Numbered from the stretch's first letter, positions 11,754 through 21,710 are shown. The stretch: DNA of 64,000 nucleotides from Macrocystis pyrifera (GCA_031763025.1 JASSKH010000006.1:10351691-10415690); one strand, 5' to 3'. Notes: a model not told the origin generated them from the sequence alone. Program-made: numbers and translations.

Positions 11754-14700
11754 GCTGCTACTGCTACTATTGCTACTGCTACTACTACCACTACTAGTAC
11801 TACTAGTACTGCTACTGCTGCTACTACTACTATACTACTGCTCCTCCCGATCGTCCTCCCCCCCCTCCAATGACTACCAGTACTACTACAACCGCCATTA
11901 CTCACCAAACAGCCCACACCCGAGCAGAAACTCACACTCACGCCCCCCCTACAATATATATATATATATGTATGTGTTGGGTTGGCGTCGGTTGGCGACG
12001 ACGCTGTAAAACACCCTTCTCGCTGCGCGACCTAAACATCCAGGGTACCGTTTGTTTTTTATTCTACTTTTATTTTATTTTTTGCTGGTCACCACGGTTG
12101 GCGGTGGAGTTCGATCATTTTAGTGCGGGGAGGAGATAATCGTATTTGCGTGGTGTGTATACGGCAAGGCATCCACGACGCAGTTACGTATTAAACCCGT
12201 TGCTGTCTCCGGAAGTGACCACACCGGAAAATAAATCAACTAATTCGCGCTGTCATCCAAGCGCAATAAAATCCGCGTCAAAAGCGGTTCTTAGTAGAGG
12301 ATGCAGCTCACCCTCCATCCGACTCACTCGCCCCAACACCTCACGTTTCGCTTCGCGCTTGGTGCAAGCAAGCAACGTCTGCCGTGGTCGGTGGAAACCC
12401 GACGTGCTCCGTCTCGGCATTATTGGGATGCGAAGGTCTATGGTCGTATCGACTACGGCCATGCACGATCATGAATACCCCTCCCCTGCCTGGTCGGTGA
12501 AAACCCGACGTGCTCCGTCCCGGCGTGTTGGGATGCGAGATTCTGTTGGTCATACGACTACGGCCATGCATGATAATGAGTACCCCCCCCGCTCCCCTTC
12601 CCCCCCACTCGCACTCCCACCAGTCCACTGTCTTCCGGTGCCAGCGTTGCCGAGTAGCTTTCTACTGTTGCCGGGACCACCAACGGAGACACTGGGGGAC
12701 CCACCGCCACGAGTGCGAGGAGGGCAAGGGCGAACCCCCTCCACCGTTAGCCCCGCTCATCACGCGGCCACGGTTGCCCCGACCGCGATCGACGCGATCG
12801 CAGGCCAAGGTAAAATGGGATGTAGGGGGTGGCCGGTGGGGCCTTGCCGTCACATAGATTCATAGAAACAAAAGGGATTTTTTTGATTTTTTTGATTTTT
12901 TTTTAATTTTGTGTATGTGACCAAGTATGGTGTGTGTTTGTTTTTTTTTTTTGCTTTTTTTGTTTTGTTGCGATGAAATGTACCAAGTATTGCTTGTTTG
13001 GTTTTGTTTTGTTTTGTTTTGTTTTGTTTGATTCTTGCTTGTTTTGTTTTGTTGTGCTTCCCGACCGAGCCCCTCGTGTATTGGGGGGGGGGGGGGGGGG
13101 GAGGGGGGGGGTATCGTTATGTCATGCATGGCCGTAGTCGTATCGATGATCTGCCCGTAGTCCATCGCCCGTCCCGTGACACCCTTCCACGATTTTTTAT
13201 GCAGGCTGCCCCCCCTCCTTGTCTTCAGCCTTACCGCTCTTGAAGGAAATATAGAGACCGTTTGATACACGTATTAGTGTGCAAAATTTCCTTATACTGT
13301 AGTAATGTCCGCATTTCGGTACTCGGTACGCTCTATAATACTATTAGTAGCCATAAGTGGTACCCCCCACCTCCTCACGTTCGACGCTGTCATCCGTATG
13401 CAAGAAAGTTCGCCTCACAAGTGGTTCTTTTGTGTTTAGGATGCAGCTCGCCTCCCTTCATGCGACTCGTTGAGCACCTCACGGCGCTTCTGCGCGCTTG
13501 GTCCGGCAAAGCAATGTCTGCCTGGTCGGTGAAAATTCGACGTGCTCCGTCCCGACATGGTAGGGATGCGAGGGTCTATGGTCATACGACGACGGCCATG
13601 CATGATATCGATCGAGTACACCCCTCCCCCTCCCCCCCCCCCCCCCCCCCTTCCCCCCTCCCCCCTATCCCCACCCCCCCCCCCCCCCCCCCCTCCGCCT
13701 CCTACGACGGACGCGACCCTGGTGCGAACGGACCACCATATCAATGAAGAAGGCGGTCGGGTGGACAGACTCTGCGCGAGAGGAGAAGCAGCCGTCAGCT
13801 TGTTCTGGCGGGTCAGCGACCTCGTCGGGTGCGATGCCGTCGGGCGCAACAACGGCGGCCCGAAGCTACGGTGGTGCCAGGGTTTCCTCCTCGCCCAGGA
13901 GACCGCCGGGACAGGCATCGTCTCGCAGCGGCGGCGGCGGCGTTAGTCGCCACGTCTATGGCAGGAGCGGGGGAGGCGCGGGGGTTACGTTTCGAGAGAA
14001 CAGGTCGAGGCTAGAAGCGGCGATGTCCTCGTACCCGAGGGACCCTAGGCAGGCGGAAGGGCCCAAGCGTTTTGATCCGGATATGCGTACCTCCCGGGGG
14101 GGTTCGTCGTGGACTGTCCCCGCGTCCTCGAGCTGCGACGGCGGGGGTGGAAGCGAGGGTGGGGGCGGGGATGGAGGGGGGGGCGGGGGGGGGGCAGCGC
14201 CAAGGTGTGGCCATCTTCTGCTTTTGCGAACGCGGCGGGGGCGTCAATGAGCGGCGGCGGCGGCGGCGGAGGGGGTAGTGACGGGTTTGAGCAGTGGCAG
14301 CGAGGCGGGGAAGAAGCCTCACAGATGACCGGCACTGGCCATCCGCCCCCCCTTGCGCCACCACCACCACCACCACCACCACCACCACCACCACCGCCAC
14401 CACCGCCGCCGCGACCGCCACCGCGGCCCCAGCCGCCGCGGCCCCAATCCCCTGCTGCTATTCCGTCGCCGCCCTCGGAGGAGTGGGGTCCCTCCCCGGA
14501 TGCGGTCGATATGCTGGCGGAGATGGGCTTCGGCCGAGCGCACGCCGCGGAAGCTCTGAGGTCCTGCGGCGGAGACGTAGAGCGCGCCGCGGAATGGCTG
14601 CTCGTGTCCTGTGGGGGCGGCGACTTTGGCGCCGCGAGCCCGGAGAGGGGAGGGGGGGGGGTTGTGGCTACGTGCGCGCCTCGTATTCCCTGCGAGAGCG

Positions 14701-15033
14701 GCGGACAGGAGAGGTCGGGCTGGGGTGACTTGACTGACCTGGGTGGGGAGAGGGGAGGGGGCGGGGGCGGAGGCGGGGGTGGGGGGGTGGGTGTAGACGG
14801 TGTTGACGACGACCTTATCACTAATACTGACGCGACGGATGTAGGTCAGGGGCTCGATCTGAGGGATTTCTGGATAAGCGGCACTCCGGCGTACGGGGAG
14901 GGCGCCGGTGGCGGCGGCGGCGGCGGCGGCGCGGGTGGTGGTGGTGATGATAATGGCCATGGTGGTGGTGGCGGTGGTGGTGTTGGAGAGGGGTGGGGCG
15001 GACTGGGCGTGGGCTTTGGAGGTAGCGGGACTA

Positions 15034-15066
<33 letters not shown>

Positions 15067-16214
15067 ACGGCCGGGGCGGGGGGTGGGGGGCGGTGGCCGG
15101 CGAGGATAACGCCACCACTACCGACGGTGACGAGTTTGTGACAAGGTGTGAAAGGGAATTCGTCGGTTCTGTGTGTACGGGTCGATCGAGGCATGCCGCC
15201 AGGAGTGCTTTATTCAGGGCATGTACTCGTACACCTCAAGCCCCGAGAGGTGGTTTTTGGTGGCGCACCCAGGTTGCCTCTGCGGCGGCCTCGTTTGGTT
15301 GTGCGTACACCCCGAGTTGCCTCCTCCATGACGCCTCCGTCCCGATACAACTCCCGCGCGGTGGTTGATAAAATTAGGGTCAGGGTTGTGGCTATGGTTG
15401 AGGTTATCGGGCAAGGGTTCACCACTCTGGTCGGGAATATAAGGACCGTTTATACACTAAATAGGAAGAAAAATCGGTCCTTATATTTTACGGCCAAAGC
15501 GGTACAACATTTTACGTTTCACAGCCCTGTCATGTCGAAGCTGGACTCCGAGTCGTGGGGAGACGGCTCGTGGGGGGGCGCCGAATTTGAGGTTCACCCG
15601 TTTGAGAGAGAGTTAGACGTTCGGTCGTAAGCTGTTTGACTCGAACGGCTACGTCTGGGTCGCATCTTTTTAGTTACTACTACGTAGTGAGGTTGAAAAA
15701 TTATCGGTTGTGAGGTTTTTGGTTTGTTGGGGCAACGGTCAGGAAGAGTGCCGCCGCCGCCGCCGCCGCCCCCGGCCTCTTGGTGCTGGCGTGAGCTTTG
15801 AAATTAGAATTACACCCGCCCCGACCTGCCGCAACAACGCGCAGTCGATGTGTGCCGGTGGCGTGCCTGCGCCAAGCGCTGGTTGTACCGCACCCTATGA
15901 AAGGGTGTTCGAAAGCAGGGGTGTCGTGCATAGTTTCACGTCGTCTGATGTTATTCATACTGCTGGATTATTCTCTCCCCGCCCGCCCCCCCCCCCCTTT
16001 CCCCACCCCACCCACCCCTGGCCCCCTTCACCCCCCCCCCCCCTTCTCTTCATCAGGGCTTGAGCGCCCCCCAGCGCGCACACCCGCCGCCCTGTGTAGT
16101 ATCTCATGACGTATCCATAGTTGGCAGCAATCGAGTCTGGCCTGCGAGCGATACGACTGTACAATGCATCCCGGACTGATTTCTTTGCCCCCCCCCCCCC
16201 CCCCCCGCCCTGCC

Positions 16215-16247
<33 letters not shown>

Positions 16248-16982
16248 ATCTCCACTGGCTGTGGAAAACGACGATTATGCTGTTTTCAGTTACGAGGATA
16301 TCATCGGAGGCACCCCCGCGGACGTCGTGGTGCTCTATCGACCCGCGGAGCCAACCTGCGCGGTCGCCGTGAACGAAGAGGCTGACTCCGGCCGCGCCTC
16401 CTCCTTCTCCTCCGCCGGCACGGACGCCACCGCCACCACCACCACCGCCACCACCGCCACCGTCACGGCCACCTCGGAAAGGGGCAGCGTCGGCGCCGAT
16501 GTCGGCGCCGCAGGTGGCCTCGCCGGTGCTGCCGTTCGCGCTAGTGGCGGCGGAGAGGAGCTCGGCGAGGGGGGGGCTAGGAAGGCGGCAGTGTGCTCGT
16601 CGTCGTCGTCGTCGCTACCGAGGCGTTCGGCGACGGCGGGAGGCGATGTTTTGGAAGGGGAAGGACTCGCGAGTCGCCGCCCCTCCGGGTTTTTTGGGCG
16701 ATTTTTTGGCTCTGCGAGGCGTCGACCCCGCTTACGCTAGCTACGGCGGCGGCGGCGGCGGCGGCGGAAGCGGCGGTGGTGGTGGTGATGGCGGTGGTGG
16801 CGGCGGGGGGGGCGGGGACGGGGGTTTCCGCGAGGGGGGGGGTGCCGGCGGGGAGGCGGTGGGACTGTTGACTTTGGTCGTGCGGCCTTTGCCAAGCACG
16901 GCTCCGGCCTCCTTGGATAGTGGTTCGTCTAGGGGAGAAGGTAAGAGAGAGGTAGAGAGGCAGAAGGGTAGAGGGGGGGGGC

Positions 16983-17029
<47 letters not shown>

Positions 17030-18019
17030 CAGAGAAAGCGACAGAGAGAGAGAACGAGAGAGAAAGAGATAAAACCGCAGTGAGAGAGCGGCGCCATGTT
17101 TTTATCGCGCGCGTGTCAAGTTTTCCCGGTCGAGTTTGGGTCGCGAGCGCTGATCACGATGCTTGCCCCTCCGCCTCCGCTCCCTCCCATACCCCCCGCC
17201 CCCGCCCTGGAAGTGGCCACACCAGAAATTAAATCAATTCATTGATGCTGTCATCCATATGCAAGAAAATCCGCCTCTAAAGCGGTTCTTAGTGGGATGC
17301 AGCTCACCCTTCATGCGACTCGCCCAACACCTCACGGCGCTTCGCGCTTGGTGCAAGCAATGTCTGCCTGGTCGGTGAAAACCCGACGCGCTCCGTCCCG
17401 GCATTGTAGGGATGCGAGGGTCTATAGTCATACGACTACGGCCATGCATGATAATGAGTACACCCCCCCCCCCCCTCCCCCCCCACTCCCACCTCCACCT
17501 TAACCCCAACTTCCACCTCCCCACCCCCGCACCCAGATCCCACTCCTCCCCATTGCTGCACCTTTCCGGCTTCTGCTTTTTTTTTTTGGGAACTGCAAAG
17601 AGATCGAACGGAGCGACCCCTTCCACGACGTAGAGCACGCCGTAACCTTCCTCTGGGAGGAAGCCGACGACCTCGCCTACAGCCACCAGATGCAAGTTGC
17701 CGCCCGGGCGCGCGGCATGGATCCCTCGGCAACGCAGGCGGAAGCCAAGGCGGCGGGTGCTGCAGCGGGGGCGGGGGGCGGGGCTGGGGCCGGGGCGGGG
17801 GCGGAGCACGAGAGCGGCGACGAGCTGTTGACCATCCGCGGCACTTGGCCGCCACCACCGCGCAACCAAAGCCCTCTCGGTCTGCCGTCGCCGCTGTCGC
17901 CACCGCCACCGCTGTCGCGACGGCTCGCGCCGCCGCCCTCGCCGACGCAGGCTACGCTTTCGTGGTCCTTCGCGGCTGGAGATAAGCGTGGATCGCCCCC
18001 GCCTACTTGGCGAAGGAAG
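9403..18019 (+). CDS. Multi-exon MYND finger + UBA domain protein (partial at both ends)
   Basis: Six exons are inferred from splice sites and phase: 9403-9642, 10688-11392, 12624-12809, 13750-15145, 16290-16940 and 17601-18019, with intron phases 0,0,0,2,1. At every junction the frame left by one exon is the frame in which the next one is open. The model gives a long Gly/Ala/Pro-rich protein with a MYND zinc finger (about residues 308-350) and a UBA domain (about 628-666). MYND fingers bind proline-rich peptides and UBA domains bind ubiquitin, so an adaptor or ubiquitin-linked role is possible; this is inference. Two exons need single-base corrections (near 14,185 and between 16,569 and 16,650). 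The N-terminus is not found, since exon 1 follows an acceptor. Possible further exons lie at 19,854, 20,161 and 21,473. Confidence 0.75.
9797..9946 (+). repeat. Intronic poly-C-tailed repeat, copy a (3' part)
   Basis: Matches the 3' half of the family: CTGGTCGGTGAGAACCCGAC, then GTGCTCCGTCCCGGCATTGT, then CATACGACTACGGCCATGCA, ending in GAGTGCACCCCCCCACCCCC. It lies in intron 9643-10687. Confidence 0.8.
10032..10292 (+). repeat. Intronic poly-C-tailed repeat, copy b
   Basis: A nearly full copy: GCTGTCATCCATTGCAAG, AAGCGGTTCTTCGTAGGATG, CACCTCACGGCGCTTCGCGC, TGGTCGGTGAAAACCCGACG and ACGGCCATGCATGGCATGAG, then a C run. It sits in the same intron as copy a. Another C run (10,617-10,653) precedes the exon at 10,688. 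Confidence 0.85.
10688..11392 (+). CDS. MYND/UBA gene exon carrying the first MYND cysteines
   Basis: Acceptor ACTTAACAG at 10,687 follows a ~34-base C run; the donor is AAG|GTGGGT at 11,393. The 235 codons are open in the frame set by the previous exon. The product is low-complexity (Ala, then Gly/Arg/Glu) until its last eight residues, CSLEGCGK, which supply the first zinc-ligand pair of the MYND finger completed in the next exon. A TAA lies in frame two codons upstream of the acceptor, so the exon cannot extend left. Confidence 0.75.
11571..11848. repeat. (CTA)n microsatellite in an intron
   Basis: About 280 bp of CTA/CTG/CCA trinucleotides within the intron between the two halves of the MYND finger. 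It gives spurious poly-Leu and poly-Thr ORFs. Confidence 0.95.
12163..12606 (+). repeat. Intronic poly-C-tailed repeat, copy c, with duplicated 3' end
   Basis: Full-length copy starting near GCATCCACGACGCAGTTACG. The 3' module (TGGTCGGTG ... CGGCCATGCA) is present twice in tandem, at about 12,389-12,478 and 12,490-12,580. It ends GATAATGAGTACCCCCCCCG, only ~20-45 bp before the MYND exon acceptor at 12,623, so its tail may supply the pyrimidine tract. Confidence 0.85.
12624..12809 (+). CDS. MYND zinc-finger exon
   Basis: A 62-codon exon between CCCACCAG and AAG|GTAAAA, phase 0 on both sides. It encodes CQRCRVAFYC, then CRDHQRRHW and GTHRHEC. With CSLEGCGK from the upstream exon this gives the MYND pattern C-x4-C / C-x2-C-x4-YC-x3-H-Q-x3-W-x2-H-x3-C. 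His replaces the usual Cys in the YCxxxC position, as in many MYND proteins with an EHQ motif. A Pro/Arg-rich linker follows. This is the clearest domain assignment in the gene. Confidence 0.85.
13081..13215 (-). repeat. Intronic poly-C-tailed repeat, copy d (inverted, partial)
   Basis: Reverse-oriented copy. A G run, then TCATGCATGGCCGTAGTCGT and a diverged version of the CCGGGACGGAGCACG block. It lies opposite copy e in the same intron. Confidence 0.6.
13375..13700 (+). repeat. Intronic poly-C-tailed repeat, copy e
   Basis: Contains GACGCTGTCATCCGTATGCA, AAGTGGTTCTTTTGTGTTTA, TCTGCCTGGTCGGTGAAAAT and ACGACGGCCATGCATGATAT, then GAGTACACCCC and ~70 bp of C-rich sequence. The first AG after the tail is the inferred acceptor of the UBA exon. 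Confidence 0.85.
13750..15145 (+). CDS. UBA-domain exon with a probable 1-base homopolymer frameshift
   Basis: The acceptor is the first AG (ATGAAG) after a dense C-rich tract; the donor is ACAAG|GTGTGA. The exon opens in the frame expected from the previous one (KAVGWTDSAREEKQ) and continues to a G10 run at 14,185-14,194. There, coding character moves to another frame, which then holds a 36-residue UBA domain (14,499-14,612) with the MGF motif (DMLAEMGFGRAHAAEAL) and the C-terminal ERAAEWLL helix. One missing base in the G run would unite the two frames and also give the phase-2 exit that the next exon needs. Long poly-Gly and poly-Pro runs flank the domain. Confidence 0.75.
16290..16940 (+). 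CDS. MYND/UBA gene, low-complexity exon
   Basis: Acceptor TGCTGTTTTCAG follows a long C tract; the donor is GAAG|GTAAGAG, close to consensus. The entry phase (2) matches the previous exon and gives YEDIIGGTPADVVVLYRP, then Ser/Thr/Ala/Gly-rich sequence. The exit phase (1) requires the other frame, which reads MFWKGKDSRVAAPPGFL, then FLALRGVDPAYASYG and poly-Gly. A one-base discrepancy between about 16,569 (a G8 run) and 16,650 is implied. No known domain. Confidence 0.6.
16984..17065. repeat. (GA)n microsatellite
   Basis: An AGAG array just downstream of the donor at 16,941, followed by degenerate GACAGAGA units. Intronic in the gene model. Confidence 0.9.
17205..17482 (+). repeat. Intronic poly-C-tailed repeat, copy f
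   Basis: The best preserved copy. It runs from GGAAGTGGCCACACCAGAAA through AAAGCGGTTCTTAGTGGGAT and CTGCCTGGTCGGTGAAAACC to GCATGATAATGAGTACACCC plus a C tail. It lies in intron 16941-17600, upstream of the acceptor at 17,600. Confidence 0.85.
17601..18019 (+). CDS. MYND/UBA gene, sixth exon
   Basis: Acceptor GGGAACTGCAAAG after a T11 tract. The split codon G|AG is restored exactly and the frame reads EIERSDPFHDVEHAVTFLW, then EEADDLAYSHQMQVAARARG and an Ala/Gly run. The donor AAG|GTATTG exits in phase 0. The first ~45 residues have balanced composition and look like a folded helical segment; I do not recognise the family. Another frame near 17,941 ends in ADAGYAFVVLRGW-stop and could be the true C-terminus if a further frame slip exists. 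Confidence 0.6.
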
Positions 18020-18156
18020 GTATTGCTGACCGGGGAATGTTCCATGATAGGGATGGCGTTTTGGGGGGAGGGGGGGGGGGGCGGTGGGGGCGTACTCATT
18101 GGTGCTTGCCCTAGTCATTTTAGCCATTGACCACGCATACCCTTCGAGACACAGCG

Positions 18157-18292
18157 GGGGGGGGGGGGGGGGGGCACTTATTATTGTGCATGGCCGTAGT
18201 CGTACGACCATACACCCTTGCCTTCCTACATTTTCGGGACGAAGCGCGCAGGGTTTTCACCGACCAGGCAGGCATTGCTTGCAGCGCGAGAG
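18157..18292 (-). repeat. Intronic poly-C-tailed repeat, copy g (inverted, partial)
   Basis: A G run followed by TTGTGCATGGCCGTAGTCGT, ACGACCATACACCC and GGTTTTCACCGACCAGGCAG, the reverse complement of the family's 3' half. It lies just past the last well-supported exon of the MYND/UBA gene. Confidence 0.75.
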
Positions 18293-18774
18293 GGAGGGCG
18301 TGGGGGTGGATAGAAAGGGGTAGGGGAGGGGGTGGGGCGGAGATAAGCCGGGCATGACATGGTTAGCAGTTTTTGACGTGTTGTTTGGTGAAGGTAGGTG
18401 TCCGGGAAGGGTCCGCGGTAGAGGCTGGTGTTGGAGCAGTCGGGGGGGGGGGGGAGGCAGCAGGGGAGGGGAGAGGTGTTAGAAGGACATAACATGATTG
18501 GCAGTCTTTGAGGTGTTGCCGACCAGTTAGAGGTCGATCCGAAACACATTTTTTGGAGCAGTGGTGGATGGATGGGAGATGTAGGGGGGAGCGGCGGGGT
18601 GGAAGGGGGCGGGGGTGAGAAAAGGGAAGGAGGGGCGGGGAGGCTTGGTCTATCCGATCCGAGGGTGTCCGCGTCGTGGGGGCGTTGGGAGAAAGTACAG
18701 GAGGTGATGGTACACGCGCCGTGCGCTCGCAAAGCTTCCTTCGGACTTTGGAGCCCGTCGGTTGATGTATCACA

Positions 18775-19015
18775 CCTGGGTGATAAGATAGCAAATCCCC
18801 TCGGGCGAATTTCCAAGCTGATTTTTTACGGCACCGGGGAGAGCGCCAATGCCGAGCGATGCATGCGCCTGTATGGATAATATCTCGTGGAGAATATTTC
18901 CAGAAGAAGCCACCGATAAGTTTCGTTGTATCTGCCCGCCCCCCTTGCCATCGGGAGAAAATCGGCTCGGAAATTCGTCCCAGAGGGTATGTCATCTTAT
19001 CACCCGTGTGATGCG
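18775..19015. repeat. Foldback inverted repeat (~70-bp arms)
   Basis: The left arm (about 18,775-18,845: CACACCTGGGTGATAAGATA, CTCGGGCGAATTTCCAAGCT, TTTTTTACGGCACCGG) is the imperfect reverse complement of the right arm (about 18,948-19,015: TCGGGAGAAAATCGGCTCGG, AAATTCGTCCCAGAGGG, CATCTTATCACCCGTGTGAT). The loop is ~100 bp. The right arm grades into the tandem array that follows, which suggests the array grew from the arm end. Confidence 0.7.
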
Positions 19016-19345
19016 GCGTGTTGTTTTATCACCCGGCATAATACGGTGTGTTATGCTATCACCCGTGTGATACGGTAGTGTGTTGTGTTATCACCCGTGT
19101 GATAAGGTGTGTTATCTTATTACCCGTGTGATACGGCGTGTTATCATATCCCCCGGTGTGATACGGTGTGTTATCTTACCACCCGTGTTATAATGTGTGT
19201 TAGCTTATCACCCGTGTGATAGGGTCTGTTAGCTTATCACCCGTGTGATACGGCGTGTTGTATTATAACCCGTGTGATACGGTGTGTTATCTTACCACCC
19301 GGTGTGATACGGTGTGCTGTCTTACCACCCGTGTGATACGATGGG
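18986..19345. repeat. Minisatellite, ~30-bp unit with internal palindrome
   Basis: About a dozen units of the type GTGTTATCTTATCACCCGTG followed by TGATACG. Each contains the near-palindrome TATCACCCGTGTGATA, so every unit can form a small hairpin. Unit length varies by a few bases. Confidence 0.9.
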
Positions 19346-19853
19346 TCGGCGGTTCCATCGTCCTCTGTTAATGGGACAATGGATCAACGAGCGATGCGTG
19401 GTTTTCGACCCCCGTGGCAGGCGGCTCAGCCTTGTCGGCCTTCTTCTGCATGACACGCTACTCGCGGTTTTGGAGGATGCTTGGCTGGCGTTACGTTGGC
19501 CACGTGTTGTTGGCGATCGCGATGCGCGCGCACGCACGCTATTTGTATTTTCCGTGTGCTCTCGAGTTTTTGCGTTTTTTGTGTTTCTTGTGTTTTTTTT
19601 ATATGTTTTATGGTTTTGTGTTTTTTTTGTTTCATTGTATGATAGTACAAGCATAACAGTTGTTTTCCGTGTTTTTGATGCTGCTGTATTTTTTTATGTT
19701 TACATGTTTGGGCTTTCGTGTTTGAACAAAAAAAAAAAAGCTCTTGTGTTTCATCTGCGGGTGTTGTGTGCGTTAGCAATGCTTCGAACGTCCCGGCGTA
19801 ATAACGCCCTTGAACCCTCCCCCCATACGCCGCGCTCTCTGGCACTGACACAG

Positions 19854-19928
19854 AACAAAGTCGGCAGGGTGATAGCTTCAATGCTGGAGCGCCGGCTAGA
19901 CAGCGGCTTCCAGGTCTTTGCCCCGGAG
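19854..19928 (+). CDS. Candidate seventh exon of the MYND/UBA gene
   Basis: Acceptor GCACTGACACAG after a pyrimidine-rich stretch and a strong donor CCGGAG|GTGAGC. In phase 0, as required by the exon ending at 18,019, it reads NKVGRVIASMLERRLDSGFQ and VFAPE, with natural composition. The open frame also extends left (ALAMLRTSRRNNALEPSPHT), so a longer exon or a separate gene is possible. Confidence 0.45.
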
Positions 19929-20160
19929 GTGAGCGCAGTTGCATGCTTACGGTAAATAGGTTGCACCTACTTTTTTTAGAAAAGCAATGGAAGCTTGATT
20001 TTTTTATTAACCCCGAGGGGTATTAGAAGACGAAAAAAACGGCACGCCACTTTTGTTGTTTGAGTCCCAGATAGGCAAAAGGCAGGGGGGGGGGGGGGGT
20101 TACCGAAACCAAGTTACCATAATTCTGAAGAAGGCTGTGTTTGTTTTTCTTTCACTGTAG

Positions 20161-20220
20161 ACTCGTCCAGAAGTGCCACCTTTCTGGTGCGTTTCTTATT
20201 TTATGGCCTTGGGAAGTAGT
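20161..20220 (+). CDS. Candidate exon after a strong acceptor
   Basis: TTGTTTTTCTTTCACTGTAG is a near-ideal 3' splice site. Phase 0 then reads TRPEVPPFWCVSYFMALGSS. The 5' splice site is uncertain: GTGGGC at 20,221 is used here, but GTGCGT at 20,187 is an alternative. An M2 element begins 45 bp later. Confidence 0.35.
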
Positions 20221-20264
20221 GTGGGCCCGTTTTCTGTCTCTTTTTATCGTGCACTCTCGCTGAA

Positions 20265-20385
20265 CCCTTTTAGCCCTGCAGTCCCGTTTTGGGGAGTAAT
20301 TACTTGGAATTGGAGTGGTTTATCCCCAAGACGGTACTGCCGTACTATTACGGGGGTTGTAACCCAATGACGAAAACACCGTGAC
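20265..20385. mobile_element. MITE family M2, copy 3
   Basis: Near-palindromic unit. It starts AACCCTTTTAGCCCTGCAGT with CCCGTTTTGGGGAGTAATTA and mirrors as GGTTTATCCCCAAGACGGTA, ending toward GGTTGTAACCCAATG. It is the clearest left terminus of the family. Confidence 0.65.
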
Positions 20386-20394
20386 CTATGTAGG

Positions 20395-20622
20395 CTATTT
20401 ACGGAGGACCATAGTAAATGGGACCAAGTTTTGTTGTTACGGGGGGGTCCATAGTTAACAGGACCTATGGTGTACATAAAAACCTATGTATTTTCCTATT
20501 TTTACTAACAAAATTTGGTCCCGTTAACTATGGACCCCTGTAATAGTAAAAATAGGGATATACATATAGGTTTTTGTGTGTACCGTAGGTGTTATTTATA
20601 TTTACTATAGCTCTCCGTAATA
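20395..20622. mobile_element. MITE family M1, nested or tandem copies
   Basis: Three sets of M1 termini occur in ~230 bp: TTTACGGAGGACCATAGTAA, TTACGGGGGGGTCCATAGTT and ACTATGGACCCCTGTAATAG, then TTTACTATAGCTCTCCGTAA. The arrangement fits one copy inserted into another. Confidence 0.7.
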
Positions 20623-21472
20623 CGTGTGACACGCATGATGGTGTTGTGAAAGACTACCGCTCTGTCCCGAAAAAATAAAGCACATTTTAGATTGCGTGTT
20701 CATATAGAAGCGTTCGTTGTATTCGGGGATAGTGCGGTTGGTATCTGTATTGTGGCGATGTCATGACGGGTAAACGCGTGCTGGGGTGGCGGTTTTGTGG
20801 GTCTCTCTCTCTTCTCGCTCGAGGAGCTCCTCCTATTTATATGTCTTGATTCTGCAAGAAAAAAGCACAAAAAAAAACCGGCTCCTGAGAACACGTTGCG
20901 CACATAAACATAAACCTGACCACCAACCCCATGACCTACAGTAGGCCTGTAACAAAAGTCCCAGATACAGGGGGCAGTTTCTCGTACGAAAAGACCCCAT
21001 GATCAGTCGGTAATATTGATTCGTAAGGCTAGCAAATAAGTGCTACCCCTGTTACATCGCTGGGACGCGTCGTTCAGCTCCTTAGTCTAGGAGCCTCGCC
21101 AGTTAGAAACACTTGCCTTGCAGGGAAAAATGTACTGTAGGGCCTTAAGGGCATGCACTATCGTTAACAAGCAAGCGTCCGCACGCAGGCGTTGCTGGCA
21201 GGCAGGTGTTGCTAATTCGCTCACATAATTAAGTATTGCACGAGGCAGACCGGCTTGGGGTGGTGTTGTCGCCGACGGCGCAGTCACTGCAGGCCCCCTC
21301 CCTTAGAGCGATGTCGTGGGCGTCCCCGTGATTGACTTTGGAGCAAGGCGCGAGGTCGCGGGTTGTGGAAAAGTTTCGCGCTGGGGGCTCCTTGAGAAGC
21401 AGCCTGTATACCCACAGCTGCCTCCTTGCCCCCCCCCCCCCCCCCCCCCCGGCCGCCCGCCTTGAAATGAAG

Positions 21473-21559
21473 CGCGAGCGTCCCCATGCCTTCGTTGGCG
21501 GCATCCTACTCGGTGAAACGGTGCCCCGTGTCTTCCTGGCGCCCAGGGAAGAGTTGTAG
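21473..21559 (+). CDS. Candidate terminal exon (28 residues plus stop)
   Basis: The first AG after a C22 tract (GAAATGAAG) opens RERPHAFVGGILLGETVP, then RVFLAPREEL and TAG. This repeats the poly-C-then-first-AG layout of other introns here, and phase 0 fits the preceding candidate exon. The composition is protein-like, but the exon is short and the link to the MYND/UBA gene is unproven. The same frame is also open across the C tract to about 21,332. Confidence 0.35.
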   Translation, partial: RERPHAFVGGILLGETVPRVFLAPREEL

Positions 21560-21613
21560 AGAGTGCGCCCTGGTATTAATAGGAAAGTATTGAACAGCAG
21601 TGCAATTGTGCTT

Positions 21614-21679
21614 CTGATGATGTCGATTGTGAGGCTGATGGTGATGATGATGATGGTGATGATGATGGTGATGATGATG

Positions 21680-21710
<31 letters not shown>

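Noticed and set aside
11397..12009. Poly-Thr, poly-Leu and poly-Val ORFs
   Set aside because: Microsatellite inside an intron of the MYND/UBA gene.
18986..19345. Possible CRISPR-like array (repeated ~17-bp palindromic unit)
   Set aside because: Units are contiguous with near-identical spacers, in a eukaryotic context. It is a minisatellite.
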